Both the position numbers and the translations under genes were made by a program. Below the pieces are notes generated by a model that was not told where the DNA came from, ran no database searches, and saw only the letters and a list, made by a program, of their open reading frames with translations. DNA of 64,000 bases from Steroidobacter denitrificans. GTDB taxonomy: Bacteria; Pseudomonadota; Gammaproteobacteria; Steroidobacterales; Steroidobacteraceae. Positions 50,220-59,496 of this stretch are shown piece after piece; position 1 is the stretch's first letter, and the number at the start of each line of letters is the position of its first letter. The stretch is from contig NZ_CP011971.1 of assembly GCF_001579945.1 (NCBI RefSeq), forward strand, positions 2,850,030-2,914,029. Direction: 5' to 3'.

Positions 50220-51114
50220 ACTGCTGACGCTGCGTACTGAAACGATGCGCGGCATTCGCAGCATCGTGCGCACGATGAAGACGATGTCCGCGATCAACGC
50301 GCAGCCCTACGAGCAGGCGGCGCGCGCCATCGGCGCCTACAGACAAACGGTGCTCGATGGCCTCCATGCCTTCGTGCAATGTTACGGCCCGCTGCCAGCC
50401 GGCGCCGCGCCGCAGGCCACGCCGGTCGTCATCGCGTTCGGCTCCGACCACGGCCTGTGCGGCAACTACAACGAGATCGTCGCCGCCGAGGCGGCTCGGA
50501 CGATGCAGCCGCATACCTGCGCCACCCGGCTGATCTGCGTGGGTGCACGTATGGAAGAGGCCTTGGCAGGACGGGATATACAAGCCGAAGCAACACTGTT
50601 CCCACCCGCCACGCCGGATGGTCTGCAGCGGCTCGCCGCCAGCCTCATCACCCGCCTCGATGCGATCCGGCTTACGGCACCCGCGGGGGACGTCGTCGTA
50701 TCGCTGGTGTTCATGCAGCGTGCCGGGCACGGTCGGCAATTCTCCGTGTCCCAGCGGCTGCTGCCGCTCGACCCTGCGCTGGTCGATGCGCTCGTGCAGC
50801 GCCCGTGGTCCTCGCGCAGCCTGCCGCGCGCTGGTCTGCCTGCAGATCGCTTACTGGCGGCATTGATCCGCAACTACCTGCTCGCGGAACTGACCCGTGC
50901 TGCGGCAGAGGCGCTGCTCACCGAGAACGCCACCCGCCTGGCCAGGATGCAGCAAGCCGAACAGTCCGTCGATGAACGGTTGGAAGCGCTGGCCGCGGAG
51001 GTACGTACGGTCCGGCAGGACGAGATCACTACCGAATTGCTGGACGTGATCATCGGATTCGAAGCGCTGAAGGAGCGGGACAGGAGCCAAGACATACCCC
51101 GTCCCGGCAGCTAG
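50203..51114 (+). CDS. atpG: N-type ATPase gamma subunit
   Basis: 303-residue central stalk: N-terminal helix ([26 protein letters not shown]), middle domain ([19 protein letters not shown]) and C-terminal helix ([15 protein letters not shown]). The ATG at 50203 overlaps atpA by 17 bp. Last gene of the operon. Confidence 0.93.
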   Translation: MAQTLELLTLRTETMRGIRSIVRTMKTMSAINAQPYEQAARAIGAYRQTVLDGLHAFVQCYGPLPAGAAPQATPVVIAFGSDHGLCGNYNEIVAAEAARTMQPHTCATRLICVGARMEEALAGRDIQAEATLFPPATPDGLQRLAASLITRLDAIRLTAPAGDVVVSLVFMQRAGHGRQFSVSQRLLPLDPALVDALVQRPWSSRSLPRAGLPADRLLAALIRNYLLAELTRAAAEALLTENATRLARMQQAEQSVDERLEALAAEVRTVRQDEITTELLDVIIGFEALKERDRSQDIPRPGS

Positions 51115-51153
51115 ACGTAAGTTCCTACTACGCGGAGCGAAAGATTCCCTTGT

Positions 51154-51170
51154 AGATCAGTGAGCTGATC
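51154..51170 (+). terminator. weak hairpin after the ATPase operon
   Basis: GATCAG-TGAG-CTGATC stem-loop 40 bp after atpG, followed by ATCTTTG. Only six base pairs. Confidence 0.3.
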
Positions 51171-51194
51171 ATCTTTGCGGTGTCGGCTCAGTGT

Positions 51195-52901
51195 CTACAC
51201 AGTGATGGTTTGCAGTAGCTGGAGCGCTCGGTGTTGACTTGCGCTGGGCGTTGTGACCATCTGAAAGGGAACCGGATTCGTGCGTGCGCCACGGGCGATG
51301 CAGGTGTTGCGCACGATCGTGGACAGATCCTGCAGCAGGGTGTGGAAGCTGTGCAAGGGCGTTCCGTCCTCGCTCGTGCGCTGCGCGATCTTTTGCAAGG
51401 CCCGCTCGGAACGGCGGGCGGGTGCGACCGGATCGCGCGTGAGCTTGGCCTGGAGGTCCTCATCGGCGAACAGCAGTTCGCGCCAAGCCTGCTGCATGTG
51501 CCACTCCACGTAGTAGGCCAGCATGCACAGGAAGATGTGCGCGCGCACGCGTGACTCGAGCCGATGGTGGATCGGCCGTACTTTCAGATCGACCGTTTTG
51601 AGCGAGCGAAAGGCACGCTCGACCTGGGCCAACGCCTTGTAGCTGCGCACCGTGTCCGCCGCGGACATCTGCTTCTTGGGCAGGCTGGTGCGGATCACGT
51701 AGATGCCATCCAGGGAAGCTTCCGCTGCGATCCGTTCCTGTAGCAGCTGGCAGTGTAAGTGCCGCTCGCCGATGTCCAGCGCGAAATGCTTGCCGACCTT
51801 GTACTTGTTGAGCACCCGGCCCACGCACACACCGATGGCGGCCTGGCCTTTCAGCGCACCGCGTTCGACGCGACAGCGCACCTTGTCCAACTCCTTCATC
51901 GTCGCCTCCAGCAGCGCTTGGCGCTTATACGCACGCAGCTTGGCCAGTTGCGGATTACGACAGGCGACCAGCCGCTCGCCGGGATAGTCAGGATGCACCA
52001 GCTCGAACAGATTGCGATCATCGAACAGGCCCAGCTGCAACGCCTCCCCTTGCACCAGGGTGCGGATTTGGCTGCTCTTGAGCGCCGTGATCCAGGCTAG
52101 ACCGTCCAGTTCGCGCAGTTCAGTAATCGCCTTATGCGAGATCATGCCGCGATCGCCCACCAGCACGAGCTGCTGCAATCCGAAGCCTTCGCGCAACTTC
52201 TGCACCTGGGGCATGAGTGTCTTGGCATCGGCGGTGTTGCCTTCGTACACCGAGATCGCCACCGGGCAACCCGCCCGGGTCGTGAGCAATCCGTAGTTGA
52301 CCTGCAGCTTGTTCTTCTTGCCGTCGCGACTGTGACCGATCTTCGCCAGCGGACAATGCGAGCCTTCGAAGTAGCTGGAGCTCAAGTCATACAGTGCCAG
52401 GGCGCCTTGCTGCAGGTGCCGTGCAGCCAGCTTGCGCTCGATACGATCCTGTCGCTCCAGCAGCCAGTCCATCGCCGCATACAGATCATCCTCGTCGGCC
52501 TCAGCTACCGCGTACTCTTCCGCCAAGGTCGTGTTGTGCCACCAGCGTGTCGTGGCCAGCTTCGTGTGCGGCGCCAGTACGCGTGCGGCCACCATCGCAC
52601 ACACTCGATCGCGCTCGGGGCTGGGACGTGAGGCGATCAGCGCCTCGAACCCAAGCCGCTGCATGGCTACACGCACGGCCTGCGCATGCCCATGAGGGCG
52701 CGATTGCAGCGTCTCAAACAGCTCCTGAGCGGGCCTGACTGCGACCCCGGCCAGCACGGCGCGAATCGCCTCGATCTGCTCATCCGATAGCGCCGAGAGG
52801 TTCGCCAGCGTGCGTTTGCGCACGCTCCTGCCCTCACGATATGACTCACGCAGCAGGTAGGTGGGGCGCGAGGTGCGGTTGGGCACGGCATCTATGTGCA
52901 T
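51195..52901 (-). CDS. IS1634-family transposase
   Basis: 568-residue DDE transposase. Catalytic candidates: Asp in ALYDLSSSYFEG, Asp in LVGDRGM, Glu in QVERAFRSLK, with C-terminal HIFLCMLAYYVEWHM typical of IS1634. Start taken at MHIDAVPNR; an in-frame start at 52919 adds six residues. The frame is intact. It lies between the ATPase operon and the sensor kinase and breaks neither. Confidence 0.92.
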   Translation of the reverse strand: MHIDAVPNRTSRPTYLLRESYREGRSVRKRTLANLSALSDEQIEAIRAVLAGVAVRPAQELFETLQSRPHGHAQAVRVAMQRLGFEALIASRPSPERDRVCAMVAARVLAPHTKLATTRWWHNTTLAEEYAVAEADEDDLYAAMDWLLERQDRIERKLAARHLQQGALALYDLSSSYFEGSHCPLAKIGHSRDGKKNKLQVNYGLLTTRAGCPVAISVYEGNTADAKTLMPQVQKLREGFGLQQLVLVGDRGMISHKAITELRELDGLAWITALKSSQIRTLVQGEALQLGLFDDRNLFELVHPDYPGERLVACRNPQLAKLRAYKRQALLEATMKELDKVRCRVERGALKGQAAIGVCVGRVLNKYKVGKHFALDIGERHLHCQLLQERIAAEASLDGIYVIRTSLPKKQMSAADTVRSYKALAQVERAFRSLKTVDLKVRPIHHRLESRVRAHIFLCMLAYYVEWHMQQAWRELLFADEDLQAKLTRDPVAPARRSERALQKIAQRTSEDGTPLHSFHTLLQDLSTIVRNTCIARGARTNPVPFQMVTTPSASQHRALQLLQTITV

Positions 52902-52919
52902 GGCTACATCATGCCGCAC
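51195..52919 (-). mobile_element. IS1634-type insertion sequence (termini not resolved)
   Basis: Represents the element carrying the intact transposase. I looked for terminal inverted repeats at roughly 51120-51200 and 52920-53000 and found no convincing pair, so true ends are open. A 14-mer CATGGCTACA[C/T]CAT occurs twice upstream of the gene (52901-52914, 52956-52969). Confidence 0.7.
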
Positions 52920-53121
52920 CGCCGACCAACATGCAAGCCTGGTCCTATCCTTTTACATGGCTACACCATGCACCCAACCACACCCCTCTGATCGTCACAA
53001 AATCGCGGTAATCTCAGGCGTTGAGGACCTTCACGTGTCGTGAAGTTGCCGGGAACTTGCGGCTAGAAGCAGTGACGCCGGCACCGCGATCGCTCCTGCA
53101 CGAGCGGAGACACCAGACTCT

Positions 53122-54453
53122 CTAAGCGGTTAGAGATACCTCGACAACACCATGCTCTCGATCACGGAATTGCCCTTCACTCTTCACCGATAACACCTCG
53201 GTCAGTTGTAATCGAGCGATGGTGCCGCCCGTCACACTCATATCGAATTCGAGGCGCCAGCCCAGGTGATCACACAGCCGTGCGATCAGATCGAGGCCGA
53301 TGCCATCGCCCTGCCGGCCTCCGGCGCGTGCCAGTTGCACCTGCAGGCGCGCCAGCTCTTCCTCGGTCATACCGCTGCCCGGATCTTCGATCACAAGGGT
53401 GTCCGATGCGTCCAGTGATACACGGATCGTGCCGCGACTGCTGTTCTCGATCGCATTGCGAACCAGATTGCCTATTGCTGCCTGTGCAACCGGAACCGGC
53501 AGCACCATTTCGCGGGACGGCATAGCGCCGAAGGCAAGCTTAAGCTCCTTGCCCTCGAGCAGATATTCATGGTCCAGCGCGACGCGATGAACCAGATCAG
53601 CCAGGTTCACGGACGTTGCACTCGACCGCAGTCGTCCTGGATCACGCGCCAAAACGAGCAGCAGTGTCACCAAGTCCTGCATGCTGTGAGAGGTTCGCAG
53701 AATGCGAGAGAGATGGGGACGCGCCAACTCGATGCTCGGTTGTTCGGCGGCAACCTCGGCGGCGCCGGCGACGACCGTTATGGGGGTGCGTAATTCATGG
53801 CTTGCCATGTTGAGAAATGAGTGCTCGCGCTCGACGAATTTTTCACTGCTGTGCAGATATTCGTTTAAGGCCTGACCGATCACGGTGGTCTCCACCGGAT
53901 CGGAGCCGCGAATCACCACCCGCTGATGGCGCACTCCAGGACGCAGGTTGCCGATCGTGTCACTCAGTCGTGTGAGTGGTTCGACCAACCATTTTGCGCC
54001 CATATAAGTCAGACCACCGAGACCTGAAACGAGCAAAGCCGAAAATATCGCCATCGTCAAAAACAACGTCCTTTCCTGGCGTTCCATCTCGGAAATATCG
54101 AGTGCGAGTACCGTGCGATCTTTTCCGATACCTTCGACGAGTACGGCATATACCTTGCCGTCGAAGATGAGCTCGTCATGAACGCCCGGTGGCAGGGATG
54201 CAAACACGGCCGGAATCGGCTTGTCCACCGCGCGGCCGAATGCCCGTACCGCATCGGTATCTTCCCAGTGTTTGTCCTGTGCGCCGCGCTGTAGCCAGTG
54301 CGCCATTTCTCCCTGCAGCAGCGCCTCCCAGGTTCGGTGCTCCGCTTGCTCGTTGACCCAGTAGCCGAGCAATGTGGTCAGCAGAGAAAGCAGCACGGTG
54401 TAGCACACCACGCCGACCACGATCCGCTTACGCAGACTGTTGCGCTCACTCAT
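53122..54453 (-). CDS. sensor histidine kinase
   Basis: 443-residue inner-membrane kinase with two membrane segments (about 12-31 and 131-151) around a periplasmic loop of roughly 100 residues, a HAMP-like linker, HisKA with NMASHELRTPITV (His219), and HATPase (LVRNAIENSSRG, EDPGSGMTEEEL, GDGIGLDLI). Stop and start overlap with the upstream regulator (ATGA at 54450-54453). It lies next to a siderophore receptor and may sense metal or envelope state. Confidence 0.92.
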   Translation of the reverse strand: MSERNSLRKRIVVGVVCYTVLLSLLTTLLGYWVNEQAEHRTWEALLQGEMAHWLQRGAQDKHWEDTDAVRAFGRAVDKPIPAVFASLPPGVHDELIFDGKVYAVLVEGIGKDRTVLALDISEMERQERTLFLTMAIFSALLVSGLGGLTYMGAKWLVEPLTRLSDTIGNLRPGVRHQRVVIRGSDPVETTVIGQALNEYLHSSEKFVEREHSFLNMASHELRTPITVVAGAAEVAAEQPSIELARPHLSRILRTSHSMQDLVTLLLVLARDPGRLRSSATSVNLADLVHRVALDHEYLLEGKELKLAFGAMPSREMVLPVPVAQAAIGNLVRNAIENSSRGTIRVSLDASDTLVIEDPGSGMTEEELARLQVQLARAGGRQGDGIGLDLIARLCDHLGWRLEFDMSVTGGTIARLQLTEVLSVKSEGQFRDREHGVVEVSLTA

Positions 54454-55136
54454 GAGTTGCGCTGCTCCGGCGCAGCGATGCGATAGCCGACCTTCGGGAT
54501 CGTCTGCAGCAATTTGACGGGAAATGGGCCATCCACTCGTTTGCGCAGCTCATAGATATGGGCGCGTAACACATCACGATCCGGCGCATTATCACCCCAT
54601 ATGGCCAGTCCTAACTCGTGTCGTTGGACCAAGGACGGACTCGCCTTCATCAGCACTTCGAGCAGGTTGGTGATGGCTGTATACAGATGCAGTTGGACCG
54701 CTCCGCGCCAGATTTCACGTGTCGCTACATTGAGCTGCAGATCGCCGACTTGCAGAATTTGTTGTCTGCCCTGCGCGCGAACCAGCAAAGCCTGCAGACG
54801 TACTTCCAACTCGGCGAGCGCAAAGGGCTTTGTCAAATAATCGTCTGCGCCGGCCCGAAAGCCGGTGAGCTTGCTCTCCAGCTGATCACGCGCAGTGAGC
54901 ATCAACACGGGCAGCATCGAGCCACCATCACGCAGCGTACCCAGCAACGCAAGTCCGTCCATTTTGGGCAACATCCAATCAAGCACGATCGCATCGTAAC
55001 CACCGTTCAACGCAAGCCTCAATCCGGCGCGCCCATCGCGGGCGACATCGAGTTCGAATCCGCGCGGTTCCAGGTAACCGAACAGATTGGCGACCAGATC
55101 GGCATTGTCCTCGATCAACAAGATACGTTTGCCCAT
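54450..55136 (-). CDS. OmpR-family response regulator
   Basis: 228 residues: receiver (ILLIEDNADLVANLFGYLE, acceptor in IVLDWMLPKMDG, K in DDYLTKPF) and a winged-helix DNA-binding domain (HELGLAIWGDNAPDRDVLRAHIYELRKRVD, KVGYRIA). ATG at 55136 follows GGGAG; an in-frame ATG at 55187 is less likely. Partner of the overlapping sensor kinase; divergent from the receptor at 55262, its likely target. Confidence 0.92.
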   Translation of the reverse strand: MGKRILLIEDNADLVANLFGYLEPRGFELDVARDGRAGLRLALNGGYDAIVLDWMLPKMDGLALLGTLRDGGSMLPVLMLTARDQLESKLTGFRAGADDYLTKPFALAELEVRLQALLVRAQGRQQILQVGDLQLNVATREIWRGAVQLHLYTAITNLLEVLMKASPSLVQRHELGLAIWGDNAPDRDVLRAHIYELRKRVDGPFPVKLLQTIPKVGYRIAAPEQRNS

Positions 55137-55204
55137 CGCTCCCGGAGGGCTCCCCATTCGGTGCGTTTGACAAATTTTTGACATCATCCGGTCTAAAGTT
55201 TACG

Positions 55205-55225
55205 GAATGCGAATAGTTTGCATTC
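55205..55225. promoter_or_regulatory. Fur-like palindrome upstream of the siderophore receptor
   Basis: GAATGCGAA and TTTGCATTC flank TAG, a near-perfect 9-bp inverted repeat (one mismatch) of the Fur-box type. It lies 36 bp upstream of the receptor ATG and 69 bp upstream of the divergent regulator. Iron repression is the inference. Confidence 0.5.
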
Positions 55226-55261
55226 TATTTTGCAATAACCCGACTTAGCATCAAAATCAAG

Positions 55262-57439
55262 ATGAAATCCATGCACCCGACCGCCCGCACTCATCGTTTA
55301 CTTCTCTCGTTCGTCGTCGGTACTGCGCTTGCACCTGCAGCGTATGCGGCCGAGGCACCGCCCACAACAACGCTGCCGACCGTTCGCGCCATCGCCGAGC
55401 CGGACGCCTATAGCGCATCTGCTGCCGATGCCATGAAAACGAACACGCCGCTTCGGGATGTGCCGCAATCCGTCAGCGTCATTACTCGCAAAAGCATTGA
55501 CGATTTGAATATGCAGAATATCGGTGATGCCGTCGTATATGTGCCCGGTGTCGTGATGGCTCAAGGTGAAGGTAACCGCGAGACACCCGTCATCCGAGGC
55601 GTCAGCTCGACCGGTGACTTCTTTCTCGATGGCCTGCGCGATGATGTTCAGTACTACCGCGACCTCTATAACATCGCACAGGTCGAAGTGCTTAAAGGAC
55701 CCAACGGCATGCTGTTTGGCCGCGGGGGCACCGGCGGGCTGATCAATCGCGTCACCAAACAAGCTGACTGGCAGGAAGTTCGCGCCCTGACCCTGCAAGG
55801 CGGTTCGAACAGCAACAAGCGCATCACCCTCGATGCGGGACAAGGACTCAATGAATCGGTCGCCTTCCGCGTGAACGGCCTGTACGAGGACTCGGACAGC
55901 TACCGTGACGATGTGACACTGAAGCGCTACGGCATTAATCCGACCCTATCGTTCAAAGCCGGTGAAAACACCACCATCAGCCTCGGCGTCGAATACTTTC
56001 ACGACGAGCGCGTCGCGGATCGCGGCATATCCTCCTATCTAGGCCGGCCATTGGATCTCGACCCGGGCACCTTCATCGGCGATCCAGACCAGTCACCGAC
56101 AGAAAGCACAGTCAAGTCGTCGAACGCGCTCATCGAGCATCGTTTCAGCGATGACATGGTATTGCGCAATCGCACGCGCTACGCCGACTACGACAAGTTC
56201 TATCAGAACGTCTTTGCGGGGGCGGTCAATACGGCGGCAGTCGCGGGCAATCCACCGGGCACCATGGTGGCAATTGTCGCTTACAACAGCGCGACTCAGC
56301 GACAGAACTTCTTTAACCAGACGGACTTGAATTTTTCAGTTACCACCGGCGTCATTCGGCACAACCTCCTGACTGGGATCGAGCTCGGCCGCCAGGATAC
56401 AAAAAATTTCCGCAATACCGGTTACTTCGACGGCGTCGCGCCAGGCACCACTTCGATCACGGTGCCGGTCAACAACCCTCGCACGACGCAACCGGTGACT
56501 TGGCGCCAGTCGGCCACCGATGCCGACAACGACGGCACCGCAAAGATCATCGCCCTGTATGCCCAGGACGAAATCGTGCTATCGCCCCGCTGGCAGGTGA
56601 TTGCCGGTCTACGGTTCGACAATTTCAAGGTGGATCTGACCAACAAGCGCACGGCTGCGAGATTCGACTCCAAGGATAATCTGCTGTCCCCGCGCCTGGC
56701 GCTCGTGCACAAGCCGCTGGAAGCGCTGTCCCTTTACGCCAGCTATGGCCTGACGTATCAGCCGCGTGCCGGCGATCAGCTCGCCTCATTGTCGGCAAGC
56801 AACGCATCGCTTGATCCGGAAGAATTCACCAACTATGAAATTGGCGCCAAATGGGATGCGTTGCCCGCCCTCTCCCTGTCGGCGGCTTTGTTCCGTCTCG
56901 AGCGCTCCAATATTGCAGTGGCCGATCCCCAGGCGGGTGAGCCGGGCGGACCTCCGCCTGGAACGATGATCCTGGTCAAGGGGCAGCGTAATCGAGGTAT
57001 CGAACTCGGCGCGACCGGCGCGGTCACCAACCAATGGTCCCTCATCGGATCCTTCGCGTACCAGGAAGGAGAGGTGACGCACGATCAATCGGCAACGATT
57101 CTGAAAGGCGCGCATCTTGGCGCGCTTCCCAAAGCCACCTTCTCGTTATGGAACCGGTATGACTTCTCATCCATGTGGGGCATCGGAGTCGGTGTCATCC
57201 ACAAGGACGATGTCTTCGCATCGACGCAGAATCTGGCCTCTCCGGCCATCAATGTGAAACTGCCGAGCTATACGCGGGTGGATGCCGCTGCATTCTTCAC
57301 GTTCAGTGAACGTCTGCGCGCACAGGTGAACATCGAGAATCTGCTGGACAAGGACTATTATGTCTTTGCCAACAGCAACAACAACATCACGCCCGGATCG
57401 CCGCGTGCGTTCCGGGTTACGCTGACGGCATCGTTCTAA
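55262..57439 (+). CDS. TonB-dependent siderophore receptor (catecholate, Fiu-like)
   Basis: 725 residues with signal peptide (to AAYAA-E), plug domain (TPLRDVPQSVSVITRKSIDDL, FFLDGLRDDVQYYRD, VLKGPNGMLFGRGGTGGLINRVTK), and barrel ending RAFRVTLTASF. Layout and plug motifs match the Fiu/CirA-type catecholate siderophore receptor family. It has a Fur-like box upstream and a two-component pair divergent. Transports iron chelate across the outer membrane using TonB energy. Confidence 0.92.
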   Translation: MKSMHPTARTHRLLLSFVVGTALAPAAYAAEAPPTTTLPTVRAIAEPDAYSASAADAMKTNTPLRDVPQSVSVITRKSIDDLNMQNIGDAVVYVPGVVMAQGEGNRETPVIRGVSSTGDFFLDGLRDDVQYYRDLYNIAQVEVLKGPNGMLFGRGGTGGLINRVTKQADWQEVRALTLQGGSNSNKRITLDAGQGLNESVAFRVNGLYEDSDSYRDDVTLKRYGINPTLSFKAGENTTISLGVEYFHDERVADRGISSYLGRPLDLDPGTFIGDPDQSPTESTVKSSNALIEHRFSDDMVLRNRTRYADYDKFYQNVFAGAVNTAAVAGNPPGTMVAIVAYNSATQRQNFFNQTDLNFSVTTGVIRHNLLTGIELGRQDTKNFRNTGYFDGVAPGTTSITVPVNNPRTTQPVTWRQSATDADNDGTAKIIALYAQDEIVLSPRWQVIAGLRFDNFKVDLTNKRTAARFDSKDNLLSPRLALVHKPLEALSLYASYGLTYQPRAGDQLASLSASNASLDPEEFTNYEIGAKWDALPALSLSAALFRLERSNIAVADPQAGEPGGPPPGTMILVKGQRNRGIELGATGAVTNQWSLIGSFAYQEGEVTHDQSATILKGAHLGALPKATFSLWNRYDFSSMWGIGVGVIHKDDVFASTQNLASPAINVKLPSYTRVDAAAFFTFSERLRAQVNIENLLDKDYYVFANSNNNITPGSPRAFRVTLTASF

Positions 57440-57493
57440 TCCGGTAAAGCCCCTCAGCTCATCGGAGCCATCAACGATTCGTCGCTCTCGATC

Positions 57494-57519
57494 CCGGTCT
57501 GTCAGGAATGACAGACCGG
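57494..57519 (+). terminator. hairpin after the siderophore receptor gene
   Basis: CCGGTCTGTCA pairs with TGACAGACCGG around a GGAA loop, 55 bp after the stop; no T-run. Confidence 0.45.
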
Positions 57520-57869
57520 CGCTCGGTCATCCGAACGCGGCCCCTGCAAGGTTCAGGAAACTGCGTAGTTTGGGGGGCTCGCCTGGAACGCATTGGTCGA
57601 GGCAAGCAAACCGGATTGGAGCAAACAGGAATAACCGCGTTGTTCGGAAGATGGCGCTCGACGACGCTCGAATCAACCAAAAACGGGCGGGTGATGAAAA
57701 CAGAATCTGGCACCCAACTCATTGATTTATAAAGCATTATTTCCGTTAAAAACGAAGATACGCCACATTTTGTACCAGCTCCATGCATGCTGGCAATGTT
57801 GTACGGATCGGTGCCGGAAGTCCCCACTGAGACTGGGTATCGAGCTCTCTGAAACAATTAACACTCCTG

Positions 57870-57932
57870 TAAGAGTCTCTATTATAATTAATAGCTCTTA
57901 TCAGAGCTCTTATGGATTAATCTCGACTCTTA
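57870..57932. promoter_or_regulatory. repeated CTCTTA motifs upstream of hipB (possible operator)
   Basis: One TAAGAG and three CTCTTA motifs (57870, 57895, 57907, 57927) around a TTATAAT-like -10 at about 57882. Clustered copies before a HipB-type repressor gene suggest autoregulatory sites; spacing is irregular. Confidence 0.3.
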
Positions 57933-57991
57933 AGATATAACAGCTCCCCTGAGACCGTAAATCGATCTTTAGAGGTTCATTGGGAGTTCTT

Positions 57992-58321
57992 ATGCCAGAT
58001 ATTCCCGCTCCCAAGCCTGTCGAGCGTGCCATCCGGAAGCTCGGCAGCGACATTTCCCTTGCACGTCGGCGCCGCCACATCTCCCAAGCTTCTCTCGCAG
58101 AGCGCATGGGGGCGTCCTTGTCCACCGTGCGCCGTATGGAGAAAGGCGACATGCGCATCCCCATCCACTTCTTCGCCCGCGCACTGCATGTCTTCGGTGA
58201 GATCCAGGCGCTTGAGCGCCTGCTGGATACACCGAACGATGAAATCGGCCTCACACTGATGGACGAGCGCTTGCCCCAACGGGTACGCAGTAAGCCCAGC
58301 GGCGCATCAGGCGCCCTGTGA
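57992..58321 (+). CDS. HipB-like antitoxin / repressor (module 1)
   Basis: 109 residues with a helix-turn-helix of the Xre type (LGSDISLARRRRHISQASLAERMGASLSTVRRMEKGD). The ATG at 57992 follows GGGAG. The stop overlaps the next gene (TGATG), the normal hipB-hipA coupling. It probably still binds DNA although its toxin gene is broken. Confidence 0.85.
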   Translation: MPDIPAPKPVERAIRKLGSDISLARRRRHISQASLAERMGASLSTVRRMEKGDMRIPIHFFARALHVFGEIQALERLLDTPNDEIGLTLMDERLPQRVRSKPSGASGAL

Positions 58322-59070
58322 TGGTCATCACCGCACCGATTCGCCAGCAGGTTCAGGTCTGCATCGGAAAGGCTGGTCTTCCACTGGGTTCACTCGTCTA
58401 CGTCCGGCAGGGTCGGCGTGAACACTGCGCTTTCGCCTATGACGAGGCTTGGCTGGCCAACCCGGCACGCTTCAACGTATCGACCGACCTGCAACTGACA
58501 CCCGGCCACCAGTCGCACAAGGCCGCTTCGGCGCACAACTCCGTGTTCCATGGCGCGATTGCCGACACCGCTCCGGATGCTTGGGGCCGGCGCGTCATCG
58601 CCCGTAACTATGCCAAACGCCGCAAGGCCGATCCACAATTGGCACCGCTCACCGAACTGGACTACCTGCTAGCTGTGGACGACTTCAGCCGAGTGGGGGC
58701 CTTGCGTCTGCGCGATCCAGAAGGGAATTGGCACCGAACGGTGCCCCAAGGTCAGCGCAGCACTCCGCCATTGATCGAACTGGAGCGAATCTATCAGGCA
58801 AGCCGAGCCGTCGAACGTGGCCAGGAGACGTCCGAGGACTTGCGATACCTTCAGGGCAAGGGGACTTCGCTGGGTGGCATGCGGCCGAAGTGCACGCTGG
58901 TGGATGAGGATGGCCGGCTGGCCATCGGGAAGTTCCCAAGCGTGAACGACACGCGCAGCGTGACGCGTGGTGAAGTGCTGGCGTTGAGACTGGCCGCACT
59001 CGCGGGCATTGATATCCCTGCTCACAGAGTAGAGATGGACTTGATTTTGTACCAGTTTGACAGCTGTTGA
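58321..59070 (+). pseudogene. truncated HipA-like kinase toxin (module 1)
   Basis: 249 codons covering only the N-terminal half of a HipA kinase (about 420-440 residues): QVCIGKAGLPLGSLVYVRQG, DTAPDAWGRRVIAR, LDYLLAVDDFSRVGALRL, GKGTSLGGMRPKC. After GIDIPAHRVE the sequence changes to a non-homologous tail and stops. The C-terminal catalytic domain (the RDDH and DxN motifs seen in module 2) is missing, so it is presumably inactive as a kinase. The break coincides with a repeated sequence (see the direct repeats). Confidence 0.88.
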
Positions 59071-59078
59071 CAAATTCT
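59061..59078 (+). repeat. short direct repeat at broken gene end, copy 1
   Basis: CAGCTGTT-G-ACAAATTCT; second copy at 61071 reads CAGCTGTT-TT-ACAAATTCT. Each lies at the breakpoint of a truncated gene. Confidence 0.6.
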
Positions 59079-59100
59079 AGTCGCAGGCTATTTATTACGC

Positions 59101-59129
59101 TATAATGGACAAAATTTGATATTTTTGTC
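59101..59129 (+). promoter_or_regulatory. promoter and operator of hipBA module 2
   Basis: TATAAT at 59101-59106, followed immediately by an inverted repeat GACAAAA (59108-59114) / TTTTGTC (59123-59129) with an 8-base spacer. Placed between -10 and the ATG, as HipB-family operators are. The -35 is not clear. Confidence 0.5.
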
Positions 59130-59142
59130 TTAAATAGAAAAC

Positions 59143-59496
59143 ATGCCCCGTAAGTCACCTGTTGTCTTCCCCCAGGAACAGCGTCTGCTCTCCGAGCTGG
59201 GTGAACGGCTGCGCCTTGCCCGCAAGAGGCGCAAGCTCAGCAACGCGGTGGTGGGCCAACGGGCGGGGGTTTCCAGGACCACCGTGTACAAGGTGGAAGC
59301 GGGCGACCCCGGCGCAACCCTGGGGGCCTATGTCCGGGTGCTGGCCGTGCTGGGCCTCGAAGGCGATCTCAATCTGCTGGCCGCCGACGACCGGATCGGG
59401 CGCAAGCTGCAGGATCTGGCGCTGGAACCATCACCCGATACCAGGCGCCGAAAGGTCAACCCTCCGCCGGCCCGGAATCGCGAGGGGTCTGCATGA
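59143..59496 (+). CDS. HipB-like antitoxin / repressor (module 2)
   Basis: 117 residues, Xre-type helix-turn-helix (LGERLRLARKRRKLSNAVVGQRAGVSRTTVYKVEAGDPGATLGAYVRVLAVLG, split in two halves by normal reading). Stop overlaps hipA start (ATGA), so antitoxin and toxin are coupled. Not similar in detail to the HipB of module 1. Confidence 0.88.
   Translation: MPRKSPVVFPQEQRLLSELGERLRLARKRRKLSNAVVGQRAGVSRTTVYKVEAGDPGATLGAYVRVLAVLGLEGDLNLLAADDRIGRKLQDLALEPSPDTRRRKVNPPPARNREGSA

Larger units (their letters stand above)
57440..57991. other. intergenic region, start of decayed island
   Basis: About 550 bp; GC falls toward the right. It contains an 11-bp perfect hairpin and a cluster of TAAGAG/CTCTTA motifs before hipB. 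Short open frames at 57471-57857 (minus) and 57508-57732 (plus) have no recognised product. Confidence 0.5.

Noticed and set aside
51120-53000. Inverted repeats bounding the IS1634-type element
   Set aside because: Only a few matching bases between the candidate ends; the 14-mer repeat found upstream is direct and near the gene start, not at both ends.
57471-57857. 128-codon minus-strand frame with a SSVVERHLP-like segment resembling translated tRNA sequence
   Set aside because: No tRNA could be folded from the underlying DNA and no T-arm consensus is present.
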